From JAYFRC01 sp034926415 (GTDB lineage Bacteria; Bacillota; Clostridia; Oscillospirales; Oscillospiraceae): 23,277 bases of DNA. The stretch lies in assembly GCA_034926415.1 (NCBI GenBank), contig JAYFRC010000055.1, positions 1-23,277 of the forward strand, in the 5' to 3' direction. A model generated the notes under the pieces. It was given only the letters and a program-made list of their open reading frames with translations, had not been told where the DNA came from and made no database searches. Position 1 is the first letter of the stretch; the number at the start of each line of letters is the position of its first letter. The translations under genes were made by a program, and so were the position numbers. Shown piece after piece: positions 9,008 to 16,266 of the stretch.

Positions 9008-9073
9008 CTGCACCTATGTTTGTAAGGTATTGCGGGAAACAAGCCCTATAATGATACTCGGAAGCAAAATTTA

Positions 9074-9102
9074 GTGACAATATCTAGTCTATTTGATATA
9101 AT
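9074..9102 (+). promoter_or_regulatory. Promoter of the diguanylate cyclase transcript
   Basis: GTGACA (9074-9079) and TATAAT (9097-9102) are separated by 17 bases, close to the sigma-A consensus. The leader of about 180 bases contains the short membrane-peptide frame at 9145-9288. Confidence 0.65.
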
Positions 9103-9144
9103 TAGCTTTAATAAATTGGGTTAAGGTATTATAAATGGCGTTCT

Positions 9145-9288
9145 TTGCCTGTTGGTATTCCTGCAATTATCTCAATCGCAGGCTTCATAGTAACGATACT
9201 TACTTTGAAAAAGAATTTTCAAACTACCCATGAAACGATTAGCGCCGCAGCCAAAGGCGATATCTTAAACGTATTTAGGAGGATGTGA
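9145..9288 (+). other. Possible 47-codon membrane peptide or decayed sensor fragment
   Basis: This open frame has a single hydrophobic stretch (PAIISIAGFIVTILTL) followed by LKKNF and an amphipathic part with AAAKGDI, which resembles the transmembrane-to-HAMP joint of a chemoreceptor or sensor. It has only a TTG start with no clear ribosome binding site, and its stop overlaps the cyclase ribosome binding region. A competing ATG at 9135 with AAGG upstream opens a different 33-codon frame. The most likely reading is a remnant of a longer membrane sensor. A real leader peptide is the alternative. Confidence 0.35.
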
Positions 9289-9290
9289 CT

Positions 9291-11564
9291 ATGGAGCAGC
9301 TGGATAAGTCATTTGAAAATATTGATCTGCAGGATAAACATATGCAAAAATCAAATCCTGACAAGCCATCTGTGGAAGATGCAGATTCAACGTCATTATA
9401 CGAAAAGTTCGGGTTTCTATCCAGCGCCTCACCGATAGGCTTAATCATCACAGATACCGACGGGACCATTATCAGTTTCAATAAAACCGTACAGGATTTA
9501 TTTGGAATCAGCATTGATGACTACAGGAATACGAATGTCTCCGCCCTGTACGCTGATCATAACTGCAGGCAACGCCTGCTTGACATGTTCGACTCATCAA
9601 ATACGGTACGCGACTTTGAAGTCGAGATTAAAGATAAAAACGGAACATCGCATACGGTACTGGCAAATGTCGATAATATCCAGCTTAATGATAAACACGT
9701 ACTGCTTGCCTCATTATATGATATAACGCAATTCATACAAACACATAAGAGCCTGATAGATTCAGACAGAAATTACCAGACTCTTTTCAGAAATGTTCCG
9801 GTTGGAATCACCGTTACAGACTTCCAGGGTAATTTAATTGTCAGCAATAACGCCATTCAGGAACTCCTGGGCTACAACGCAAACGAATTAAAAAGCATGA
9901 GCATACGGGAGTTTTATTTTAACCCCTCCTACAGACTGCAGCTGCTTGAATTAACGAAAAATCTCGGCGGTGTGCGGGACTTCGAGACAAAACTAAGGCA
10001 TAAGAACGGCAGTGCGGTCTCTGTATTGATAAATACTGATATTATTGAATTTAACGGCCAAAAAAATGTGTTACTTACATCAATACGCGATATTTCCAAT
10101 TTAAAGCAAGCCGAATATGAGCTTACCAGAGAACGCGATTTTTCAAATGCCATATTAAATATCGCGGCAACTTTGATTATTGTCCTTGATCATAAAGGAA
10201 TAGTCACCAAGTTTAACCGGGCCTGTGAAAAGATGACCGGTTATTCGTTTGATGAAATAAACGGTACATATTTGTGGGACCATAAATTTTTTGATCCTGT
10301 CATTACACTTGAAGAGATTGAAAAACTGCTTGGTGAAAATTACGGCGGTACATATGATACTGTGCTGGTTTCAAAAAACGGGGACAAACATCTTATTTCA
10401 TGGACATTTGCTGCAATTCTGAACAGTAGCAGGCGTGCTGAATATGTTATTGCTACCGGTATCGATGTAACAAAGCGGCAGCAGGCTGAGGATGAGCTAC
10501 AGAAAGCAAATCAGGAACTCGCTTCATGGGTTGAACAGCTTCGTCAAAGAACCGCTGAACTGAACCGATTAAATGAAATGGGCGAACAGCTTCAGAGCTG
10601 TCAGACAATAACCGAGGCCTGTGCCATCAGCGCCCAGTATATCAAACGAATCTGCCCGTTCAGTAACGGAGCGCTTTATTTAATAAAAGAATCCAAGAAT
10701 ATAGCCGAGGCTGTTGAGGTATGGGGTGAGTCTGATTTCGTACAAAAAGTGTTTGAGCCTTTAAGCTGCTGGTCCATTCGGCGCGGGAGGCAGCATCTTG
10801 TCGACAGCCACCACCCCGGCCTGCTTTGCGGACATGTCACCGGCCCTGCGTCAGGCCAGTATTTATGCGTACCATTGCTGGTAAACGGAGAGGCCATCGG
10901 AATTCTCCACCTGAATCACATCGACTTCCCCGGACACTCACAGCATAAAACAACAGACCAGTTATATTCGGATCATAAAGTACAAATCGTTACGACCATC
11001 GCAGAACACATTTCGCTTGCGTTATCCAATCTGAAGTTAAAAGAGACTCTTCGTCAGCAATCTATACGAGATGTCCTTACCGGCCTCTTCAACAGGAGGT
11101 ATATGGAAGAGACGCTTGCAAGAGAACTTAACCGTGCGGAACGTGAAGACAAGCCGGTCGGAGTGATTATGTTTGATATTGACCATTTCAAGGACTTTAA
11201 CGACCTTGCCGGCCATGACGCCGGAGATGCATTATTGCGCGAATTGGGCGCATTCCTGAATAAAACGGCTCGCGGCGGAGACATCGTCTGCCGATACGGC
11301 GGAGAAGAATTTCTGGAAGTACTGCCCGGTACAAATTTGGAAAATGCAAGGCTGCATGCTGAAAAACTTCGTCAGGGAGTAAAGGAACTATTAGTATATA
11401 ATCTTGGAAAACCACTCGCTAAATGTACAATTTCCCTCGGCGTCGCTGTCTTCCCGGAAAACGGATTAACCGGTGAAACGCTGCTGAAAGCTGCCGACAA
11501 CGCCCTTTACCGCGCAAAAAACGAGGGACGGGACAGAGTCGTGATAGCTGAAAGATTAATATGA
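9291..11564 (+). CDS. PAS-PAS-PAS-GAF-GGDEF diguanylate cyclase
   Basis: A soluble signalling enzyme that makes cyclic di-GMP from two GTP. From ATG 9291 it has 757 residues: PAS 1 (about 37-147), PAS 2 (about 160-273), PAS 3 (about 281-395), a coiled-coil linker (about 396-430), a GAF domain (about 436-577) and a GGDEF domain (about 593-757). The active-site motif is intact (GGEEF, 670-674), and the product-inhibition I-site RGGD (661-664) is spaced five residues before it as in regulated cyclases. DVLTGLFNRRY opens the catalytic domain. No transmembrane segment is seen, so the PAS and GAF domains should sense cytosolic ligands or redox state. ATG 9291 is chosen because AGGAGG (9277-9282) lies eight bases upstream; the GTG at 9285 is too close. 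The gene is monocistronic with its own terminator. Confidence 0.93.
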   Translation: MEQLDKSFENIDLQDKHMQKSNPDKPSVEDADSTSLYEKFGFLSSASPIGLIITDTDGTIISFNKTVQDLFGISIDDYRNTNVSALYADHNCRQRLLDMFDSSNTVRDFEVEIKDKNGTSHTVLANVDNIQLNDKHVLLASLYDITQFIQTHKSLIDSDRNYQTLFRNVPVGITVTDFQGNLIVSNNAIQELLGYNANELKSMSIREFYFNPSYRLQLLELTKNLGGVRDFETKLRHKNGSAVSVLINTDIIEFNGQKNVLLTSIRDISNLKQAEYELTRERDFSNAILNIAATLIIVLDHKGIVTKFNRACEKMTGYSFDEINGTYLWDHKFFDPVITLEEIEKLLGENYGGTYDTVLVSKNGDKHLISWTFAAILNSSRRAEYVIATGIDVTKRQQAEDELQKANQELASWVEQLRQRTAELNRLNEMGEQLQSCQTITEACAISAQYIKRICPFSNGALYLIKESKNIAEAVEVWGESDFVQKVFEPLSCWSIRRGRQHLVDSHHPGLLCGHVTGPASGQYLCVPLLVNGEAIGILHLNHIDFPGHSQHKTTDQLYSDHKVQIVTTIAEHISLALSNLKLKETLRQQSIRDVLTGLFNRRYMEETLARELNRAEREDKPVGVIMFDIDHFKDFNDLAGHDAGDALLRELGAFLNKTARGGDIVCRYGGEEFLEVLPGTNLENARLHAEKLRQGVKELLVYNLGKPLAKCTISLGVAVFPENGLTGETLLKAADNALYRAKNEGRDRVVIAERLI

Positions 11565-11579
11565 ATTAAAGCGTACGCG

Positions 11580-11620
11580 AATAACGCCTGTAATCATCAA
11601 TGATTACAGGCGTTATTTTT
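11580..11620 (+). terminator. Strong terminator of the cyclase gene, overlapping the amidase 3' end
   Basis: A 17-bp perfect stem (11580-11596 with 11601-11617, core AACGCCTGTAATCA) with a 4-base loop runs into a T-tract on the plus strand. The convergent amidase gene stops inside the same stem (TAA at 11613-11615 read on the minus strand). The minus-strand side lacks a T-tail. Confidence 0.85.
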
Positions 11621-12203
11621 TACAATACATATTCCGGTAAAATCCAACATATCTCATAATTCCCTTATAAATGCCCTGCGCAAACTGATACTGGTCGTCA
11701 CGCAGTTTTTCTGAATCTGAAGGATTAGACATATATGCTAATTCCACCAAGATCGCAGGCATTTTAGTTTTCTTCAAAACATATAAATAAGGTTTTGCAC
11801 TGACGCCGTTGTTTTTTGTACCTACAGTCTCCACAATTCCGTCTAAAACTTGCTCTGCAAGCCAGTTGGATTGGGTATAAAGTCTATATACATACACATC
11901 CGTACCGTTAATGTTCGTATCAAGGTTAGCGTTTGCATGGATACTGATAAAGTAATTAGCAGGCCACGCATTTGCTGCTTTTACCCGCTCTACCAAACTT
12001 GTAGAATTGTTGGTTCCGAGGACAGTGGTGGGCAATGGCCGTGACAGGCGAACTTCGAAGCGAGGATCTCTGCTCAGCATATCCGCAAGGTAACTGCCAA
12101 CCTTAAATGTTATATCCTGTTCATAAAGGCCATACCAGGCGGCACCGGTATTATGGTAACCAGTCGGATTATGTCCCTGATCAATAAATATTTTAATTGC
12201 CAT
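11613..12203 (-). CDS. N-acetylmuramoyl-L-alanine amidase (Amidase_3)
   Basis: A zinc amidase that cleaves the bond between N-acetylmuramic acid and L-Ala of peptidoglycan stems. The 196 residues correspond to just the catalytic domain. The family's zinc ligands and catalytic Glu are visible: H11 in DQGHNP, E28 in LYEQD, H89 in FISIHANA and E154 in LVELAYMSN. There is no signal peptide, membrane segment, SPOR or other wall-binding domain. This is unusual for an exported autolysin but is known for mother-cell lysis enzymes such as Bacillus CwlC. The gene lies next to a SleC-like cassette on the same strand but is separated from it by terminators. A spore-related or phage-derived role are both possible. 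The ATG at 12203 has a weak GGATG upstream. Confidence 0.88.
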   Translation of the reverse strand: MAIKIFIDQGHNPTGYHNTGAAWYGLYEQDITFKVGSYLADMLSRDPRFEVRLSRPLPTTVLGTNNSTSLVERVKAANAWPANYFISIHANANLDTNINGTDVYVYRLYTQSNWLAEQVLDGIVETVGTKNNGVSAKPYLYVLKKTKMPAILVELAYMSNPSDSEKLRDDQYQFAQGIYKGIMRYVGFYRNMYCKK

Positions 12204-12312
12204 AATAACACATCCAAGTTTATAGTTTACTATATCATATTCGATTTTAATAAATATGGTGCCTATTTGACCTTCGTTTAATGAACAGAGAAGTATTCGA
12301 GCAAAAGCATGT

Positions 12313-12345
12313 AAAAAAGCAGCCGGGAAGCGTCATGCCGGCTGT
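12313..12345 (-). terminator. Minus-strand terminator beyond the csp-sleC cassette
   Basis: CAGCCGG (12320-12326) and CCGGCTG (12338-12344) form a hairpin that, read on the minus strand, is followed by C and six T (12313-12318). It is the first good minus-strand stop signal after sleC, so the sleC transcript probably runs across the small plus-strand gene at 12457. Confidence 0.7.
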
Positions 12346-12378
12346 CAACCGTCTCCTGATCGCTTCCAACAATTTAAG

Positions 12379-12407
12379 CCCGCCGCTCTTGTAAACGGCG
12401 GGTTTTT
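12379..12407 (+). terminator. Plus-strand terminator-like hairpin upstream of the small gene
   Basis: CCCGCCG (12379-12385) pairs with CGGCGGG (12396-12402) and is followed by five T. No plus-strand gene precedes it. It could be an attenuator of the 48-codon gene, or it could stop antisense read-through towards sleC. Confidence 0.5.
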
Positions 12408-12456
12408 GCAGCTTATAGGGGCAGAATAATATTACGCTATTGAAAGGAGAACAACA

Positions 12457-12603
12457 ATGAAGGACAAACACTGCGAAGATCCGCAGAGCAAGGCGAAGAA
12501 AATGACGAAACTCGGCCACGGCAAAACCGACCCGCAGGGCAGTTACACCGGTCAGCCCACCGACCGGTACGAAAAACCCGTGCAGGATGCCGACGACCTG
12601 TGA
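12457..12603 (+). CDS. Small hydrophilic 48-residue protein, function unknown
   Basis: This short gene starts at ATG 12457, with GAAAGGAG (12442-12449) at good spacing, and ends in TGA at 12601. The product is highly charged, with no membrane segment. It has a Lys-rich first third (KAKKMTKLGHGK), then DPQGSYTGQPTDRYEKP and an acidic end (QDADDL). The Gly/Pro/Tyr-containing motif looks like that of small conserved clostridial proteins without known function; that is an impression, not a search result. The gene ends four bases from the stop codon of the convergent sleC-like gene. The ribosome binding site and the composition, unlike random sequence, argue that it is real. Confidence 0.65.
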   Translation: MKDKHCEDPQSKAKKMTKLGHGKTDPQGSYTGQPTDRYEKPVQDADDL

Positions 12604-12607
12604 CGCG

Positions 12608-13858
12608 CTATTTTGCAAGCTTCGCGACAGCCACGTAGATGTCCGATATGGAGTACCATGTCGGGAAATTGACCCCGCCCGTAACAGGCAGGTTGAATAT
12701 ACCCTGAAACGTTTTTACCGCTTCTTCTGTTTTGGCTCCATAAACTCCGTCTTCAATCAGTTTTGGTATCAGCGGATAATTACCCGATATAACGTTCAAC
12801 TGATGCTGTATCGTCCGCACCGAATCCCCCTCGGAGCCAATGCTAAGCACGCCCGGAAAAGAGATTGGTATGCCCTCGACCTTTTTTGCCTGCTTGAGCA
12901 CTATTTCATACCCGTAATAGTTTTTAAGTATCTGAAGCGACGAGTAGCCATCTTCGCCGAGATACTTTGAACCCCACTGGCTGAGCCACCCGTCGCACTG
13001 CACTGCCTTTCCGTCGCAGTATTGTGTGAAGAGCGGCTGGTTTATGTTTTCTTTCGAAATATACGTCGTGAATACCTCATCGACGACATCGGATATTTCC
13101 TTATAAACATTTCTTCCGTATGTGAACGCCTGATCGAAGGCCGTGGAATTGGTGATAGTAAAGTCGTAGCCCTTTCCCCGGTACCATTCGGTATAGACGC
13201 GGTTGAGCGTAAAGGAGATTATTGCCAGGATATTTGCGCGGAGCGTTTCCGTCGGCCACGTGGCGTAAATCTCGCTGCTCGCCACATTCTTGACATAATC
13301 CCTGAATCCCACCGTATAATTTGCGGCGGCGGCGTTGGTCGGAACGCCCGCGTGAACTACGACGAGCTCAGGTATTACGGGTTCAGGCAAGACCACGAGG
13401 TTATCCGGAAACGGCAGTTTCTTGATCGCAGATTCCGGTATTTTCGGCTCAAAGTCCCCCCACAGCACAGGGTATGGTATCGTCACCTCGCTGAAAGCCG
13501 GAACTAGCGCGACCTTCTGAAGCGAGGTGCAGCCCGGAAATATCTGTACGTTTTTTATTATCGCCTCATTGTATTCCGGAAACGACACCGTGACATCGTA
13601 CTGGTTGAATGGGCGCGGCGCTTCCGGGTCCAGCGAATATTCAAGCGGCGGCGCTGTGAGCGTCAGCGGCGGCACGCGCCCCGTAGCGTCCGTCTTAGCC
13701 TCTCCTATGGTCTTGCCGGAGTCCTGGTCGATTACATATACGTTCGCTCCCTCGGCCGGCATGCCCCTGCTGTTGCGAAATACGTTTATCTGAAGGTTTC
13801 CCTCGCCTCCGCGCGTGTTTTTTACCGGCGCGGTATTATCGGCGCTGTTATTGTACAT
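12608..13858 (-). CDS. sleC: SleC-like spore cortex-lytic enzyme (SpoIID domain + PG-binding)
   Basis: This protein probably degrades the spore cortex peptidoglycan during germination. From ATG 13858 it has 416 residues. It consists of an N-terminal beta-sandwich of the carboxypeptidase-regulatory type (about 20-115, corresponding to the pro-region), a SpoIID/LytB-type lytic domain (about 185-315) and a C-terminal peptidoglycan-binding domain (about 337-405, DGVYGAKTEEAVKTFQ). In the SpoIID domain the catalytic-type Glu lies in SSEIYATWP (E196), and two Cys (281, 288) precede WLSQWGSKYL. This order and length match clostridial SleC. There is no signal peptide. The ATG at 13858 is preferred over 13876 because GGGGGAGG lies about seven bases before it. 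The start overlaps the end of the upstream csp gene by 11 bases, suggesting coupled translation with the protease that should process it. Confidence 0.85.
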   Translation of the reverse strand: MYNNSADNTAPVKNTRGGEGNLQINVFRNSRGMPAEGANVYVIDQDSGKTIGEAKTDATGRVPPLTLTAPPLEYSLDPEAPRPFNQYDVTVSFPEYNEAIIKNVQIFPGCTSLQKVALVPAFSEVTIPYPVLWGDFEPKIPESAIKKLPFPDNLVVLPEPVIPELVVVHAGVPTNAAAANYTVGFRDYVKNVASSEIYATWPTETLRANILAIISFTLNRVYTEWYRGKGYDFTITNSTAFDQAFTYGRNVYKEISDVVDEVFTTYISKENINQPLFTQYCDGKAVQCDGWLSQWGSKYLGEDGYSSLQILKNYYGYEIVLKQAKKVEGIPISFPGVLSIGSEGDSVRTIQHQLNVISGNYPLIPKLIEDGVYGAKTEEAVKTFQGIFNLPVTGGVNFPTWYSISDIYVAVAKLAK

Positions 13859-15605
13859 TGCTCTGGCCTCCCCCATACGTCGCGCTGATGTTATAGTTTA
13901 TTACCGTTTCCCTTAACGTGGAAAACGTTCCGCTGAGATTGAGTTTTCCGTAACCCCATTTAATATTTGGGTACTGCATATCCTCTTCGCGCGTGCATCC
14001 GTCTATAAACAGGCTGCGTATCAGCTCTCCGTTTATCGCAGGCATGTTTCCCTTTACTATCCCCCACTCCATCAGCAGCGCCGCCGCGCCCGCCGATACG
14101 GCGGCCGCCGTGCTTGTTCCAGACATCGTACCGTAACCCGTGGGATAAATTCCCATCACGCTTACCCCCGGCGCCACAAAGTCGGGCGCGTTGCGCGGAA
14201 GTCTGGTCGGCCCCCACGACGACGAAACGAAAAGGCTTCCGTCGTCGCTGTTGTAAGCTCCGCAGACTATGGCACGCATGGCTGTGGCCGGATAGACTAT
14301 CGTGTATTCCGCTACGGGCTTCAGAAATTCCACAGACTTGCTTACCTGCCCCGTTATCGGGAGCCACGCCCAGTATTCGCCGCTGACTATTGAATCGCCG
14401 AAGAGCTTTATTTCCCATATTCCCTCGGTTGCATTTTGAAAGCCAACGATAAGATTATTGTTTACATCCTTGAAATACTTGACGTAAACCATCGTATCCT
14501 CAAGCACAAATTTTTCATAATATTCAAGGCCCGATTTGAATGGCGTTCGCGGCAGTGCCTCTCCGGTAGGCGATATGATGCCGAGCGAAATTTTGTCAAA
14601 CGCGGGGCCGAAAATTGTCACGGAGAACGAGACTCCCTGCTCTCCGACCTTTATGCTTATCGTATCCACGCTGTTGCCCTTGGCTATCCTTCCCTGAGTG
14701 TGATGCCTGGCGTTGGCCTCGTTTCCCGCAGCGGTCACGATAGCGTACCCCGCGCGCTGGGACGCAAATGAAATATAATCCTCAAAAAGCGTGTTTCCGT
14801 CGTGAGCGCTGGAGTTGGAGCCCATGCCTATACAGATGACGATCGGCATGTTCAGCTCCTCCGAGCGGTCGAAAATATATTTCATACCGAGCAGATAATC
14901 CGACGATTCATAAAGATTCGGGTCGTCATTTGATAGCAGATACCTATCGATATAATACTCTCTCGCCCGCTTCAGCTTGACGACTATCAGGCTCGCGCGC
15001 GGCGCAGCTCCAATGTCTTCATTCCCTGCCGCCACCGAAGCGAGAAACGTCCCGTGCCCATCTTCGTCTATTGTCGGAACGATGCTGTGCGGAGTGTCTG
15101 ACTTCAGCGCCTCGTTTATCTTTTCGCTGTCGTACACCGAACCGAAATAAATGTAATCCGGCCTCGGACCGTCGACGGTCTGATCCCATATGTAAAGTAT
15201 CTTAGTGGAACCATCCTCATACCTGAACGCTTCTTTCGTATAATCTATCCCTGTGTCCACTATTCCGATTATCACCCCGTGCCCTGTAAGCCCGAGAAAC
15301 GGCTGATTCAGCGTCCGCGTTATTCCCGACACATTATTGCTCTGACTGCCGAGCGGCGACATGATCTTCGGATAAAACGAAAGGAAGTTGTTTCCAAGCT
15401 CCGCAAGCAGCGTCTGGATATATTTTTCGTTCGTGTAGACAACGACGTAATTGTTGGCGAGCTCCGTTCCAAAATGCAAATACGGCTTATCCTTTGCGTA
15501 GATTTTGAACCTGTCTGTATTTATTACCTGAAAATCAACTGTGGTAGGCAGCTTTACGAATTCGTCAAGCGGCAGCAAATCCTCGTCTTCTACGCTTGAA
15601 GCCAT
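13848..15605 (-). CDS. Csp-type subtilisin-like serine protease, triad intact
   Basis: An S8 family protease of the clostridial Csp type, which cleaves pro-SleC in the spore. From ATG 15605 it has 585 residues. An N-terminal prodomain (about 1-100, with YVVVYTNEKYIQTLLAEL) is followed by the catalytic domain, which carries a long insertion between His and Ser as in Csp proteins with a jelly-roll domain. The triad is complete: D117 (GIVDTGIDY), H184 (DEDGHGTFL) and S498 (MSGTSTAAA); the oxyanion-hole Asn lies in AAGNEANA. In C. difficile, CspB is active while CspA and CspC are pseudoproteases. This copy sits where CspC often lies but should be active. GGGGAGG about nine bases before ATG 15605 fixes the start, not the upstream ATG at 15674. 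It overlaps both neighbours. Confidence 0.88.
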   Translation of the reverse strand: MASSVEDEDLLPLDEFVKLPTTVDFQVINTDRFKIYAKDKPYLHFGTELANNYVVVYTNEKYIQTLLAELGNNFLSFYPKIMSPLGSQSNNVSGITRTLNQPFLGLTGHGVIIGIVDTGIDYTKEAFRYEDGSTKILYIWDQTVDGPRPDYIYFGSVYDSEKINEALKSDTPHSIVPTIDEDGHGTFLASVAAGNEDIGAAPRASLIVVKLKRAREYYIDRYLLSNDDPNLYESSDYLLGMKYIFDRSEELNMPIVICIGMGSNSSAHDGNTLFEDYISFASQRAGYAIVTAAGNEANARHHTQGRIAKGNSVDTISIKVGEQGVSFSVTIFGPAFDKISLGIISPTGEALPRTPFKSGLEYYEKFVLEDTMVYVKYFKDVNNNLIVGFQNATEGIWEIKLFGDSIVSGEYWAWLPITGQVSKSVEFLKPVAEYTIVYPATAMRAIVCGAYNSDDGSLFVSSSWGPTRLPRNAPDFVAPGVSVMGIYPTGYGTMSGTSTAAAVSAGAAALLMEWGIVKGNMPAINGELIRSLFIDGCTREEDMQYPNIKWGYGKLNLSGTFSTLRETVINYNISATYGGGQSNVQ

Positions 15606-16021
15606 ATCTCGTCGCCTCCCCACTTGTAGCGGTCCATATATGTCATCGTTGTGCTGAGGCACAGCGTCCCGCAACCGAGCGGTGCGGCCATGCTTGTGCC
15701 CGTATAAGAATCGTACCCTCCGCCCGCTTTTGTAGTGAGTATTACGACGGAGCGTACGCAGGTTGAGATGAAGTCGTAGGCGTCGGCAATGTACAGATTT
15801 TTCGGCAGCTCAAGATTTTCTATCTGCGTGTACTCGTAAAGCCTAGGAATATTTCTATGTGCGATGGTTATTATCGCGTAGTTTTCCGTTAGAATTTCGG
15901 CCGATGCTCCAGGCCCTTCGGCTATTTTTTTTATATCTCCGTTGTATTTTGCTATTAATTCCACCATATCTTTGCTGTTGTCAACGGTGTCTTCTTCCAA
16001 GTTATCGTAAAGCCTCTGCAC
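15590..16021 (-). pseudogene. Degenerate csp subtilase: prodomain fused to the Ser motif
   Basis: This frame encodes 143 residues. The first ~95 residues match a Csp prodomain (LIAKYNGDI, ILTENYAIITI, IENLELPKNLYIADAYDFI, TCVRSV). The next residues are ILTTKAGGGYDSYTGTSMAAP, which is the segment around the catalytic Ser (S110) near the C-terminus of a subtilase. The part with the Asp and His motifs, several hundred residues, is missing. After MAAP the frame is nonsense, but a neighbouring frame reads VAGRCA, as expected for the next helix, before a stop, so a frameshift follows the deletion. The GTG start at 16021 lies directly after an in-frame TGA, with only GAGGG/GGGAG nearby. The box CATATACT (16083-16090, minus strand) resembles a sigma-E -10 element, without a clear -35. 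The end overlaps the next gene by 16 bases. A functional trans-acting prodomain is the alternative. Confidence 0.65.
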
Positions 16022-16132
16022 CGGCCCTCATCGCTCCCTTCGTCACTGTCCGCGCCGCCTCGCAGCATTATGACGGCAGTACAGTATATGCTGCGCTCCT
16101 GCTCTTTGCCACAGGTTTATTCCCGGGAACGC

Positions 16133-16165
16133 AAAAATGCGCGCCGCGAAACTCGCGGCGCGCAT
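16133..16165 (-). terminator. Strong terminator after icd
   Basis: A 13-bp perfect GC-rich stem (16137-16149 with 16153-16165, core GCGCGCCGCGA) with a 3-base loop is followed on the minus strand by five T (overlapping the stem end at 16133-16137). It lies about 100 bases beyond the icd stop codon and separates the lysA-icd unit from the csp-sleC cassette. Confidence 0.85.
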
Positions 16166-16266
16166 TGCAACTTATCAAATTTAATATTATTCAGCTCTGA
16201 AATTCTCAAGTCCCGTGGTGAGTCTGATGAGACGGCATCCCTGCTCATTGGTAAATCGAGGCTTTT

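Noticed and set aside
13859..13876. Start of sleC at ATG 13876
   Set aside because: This ATG precedes the GGGGGAGG ribosome binding site that serves ATG 13858.
15606..15674. Longer start (ATG 15674) for the Csp protease
   Set aside because: The extra residues read MRDAVPQHNDDIYG with no family match and overlap the upstream frame; GGGGAGG before ATG 15605 is the better start.
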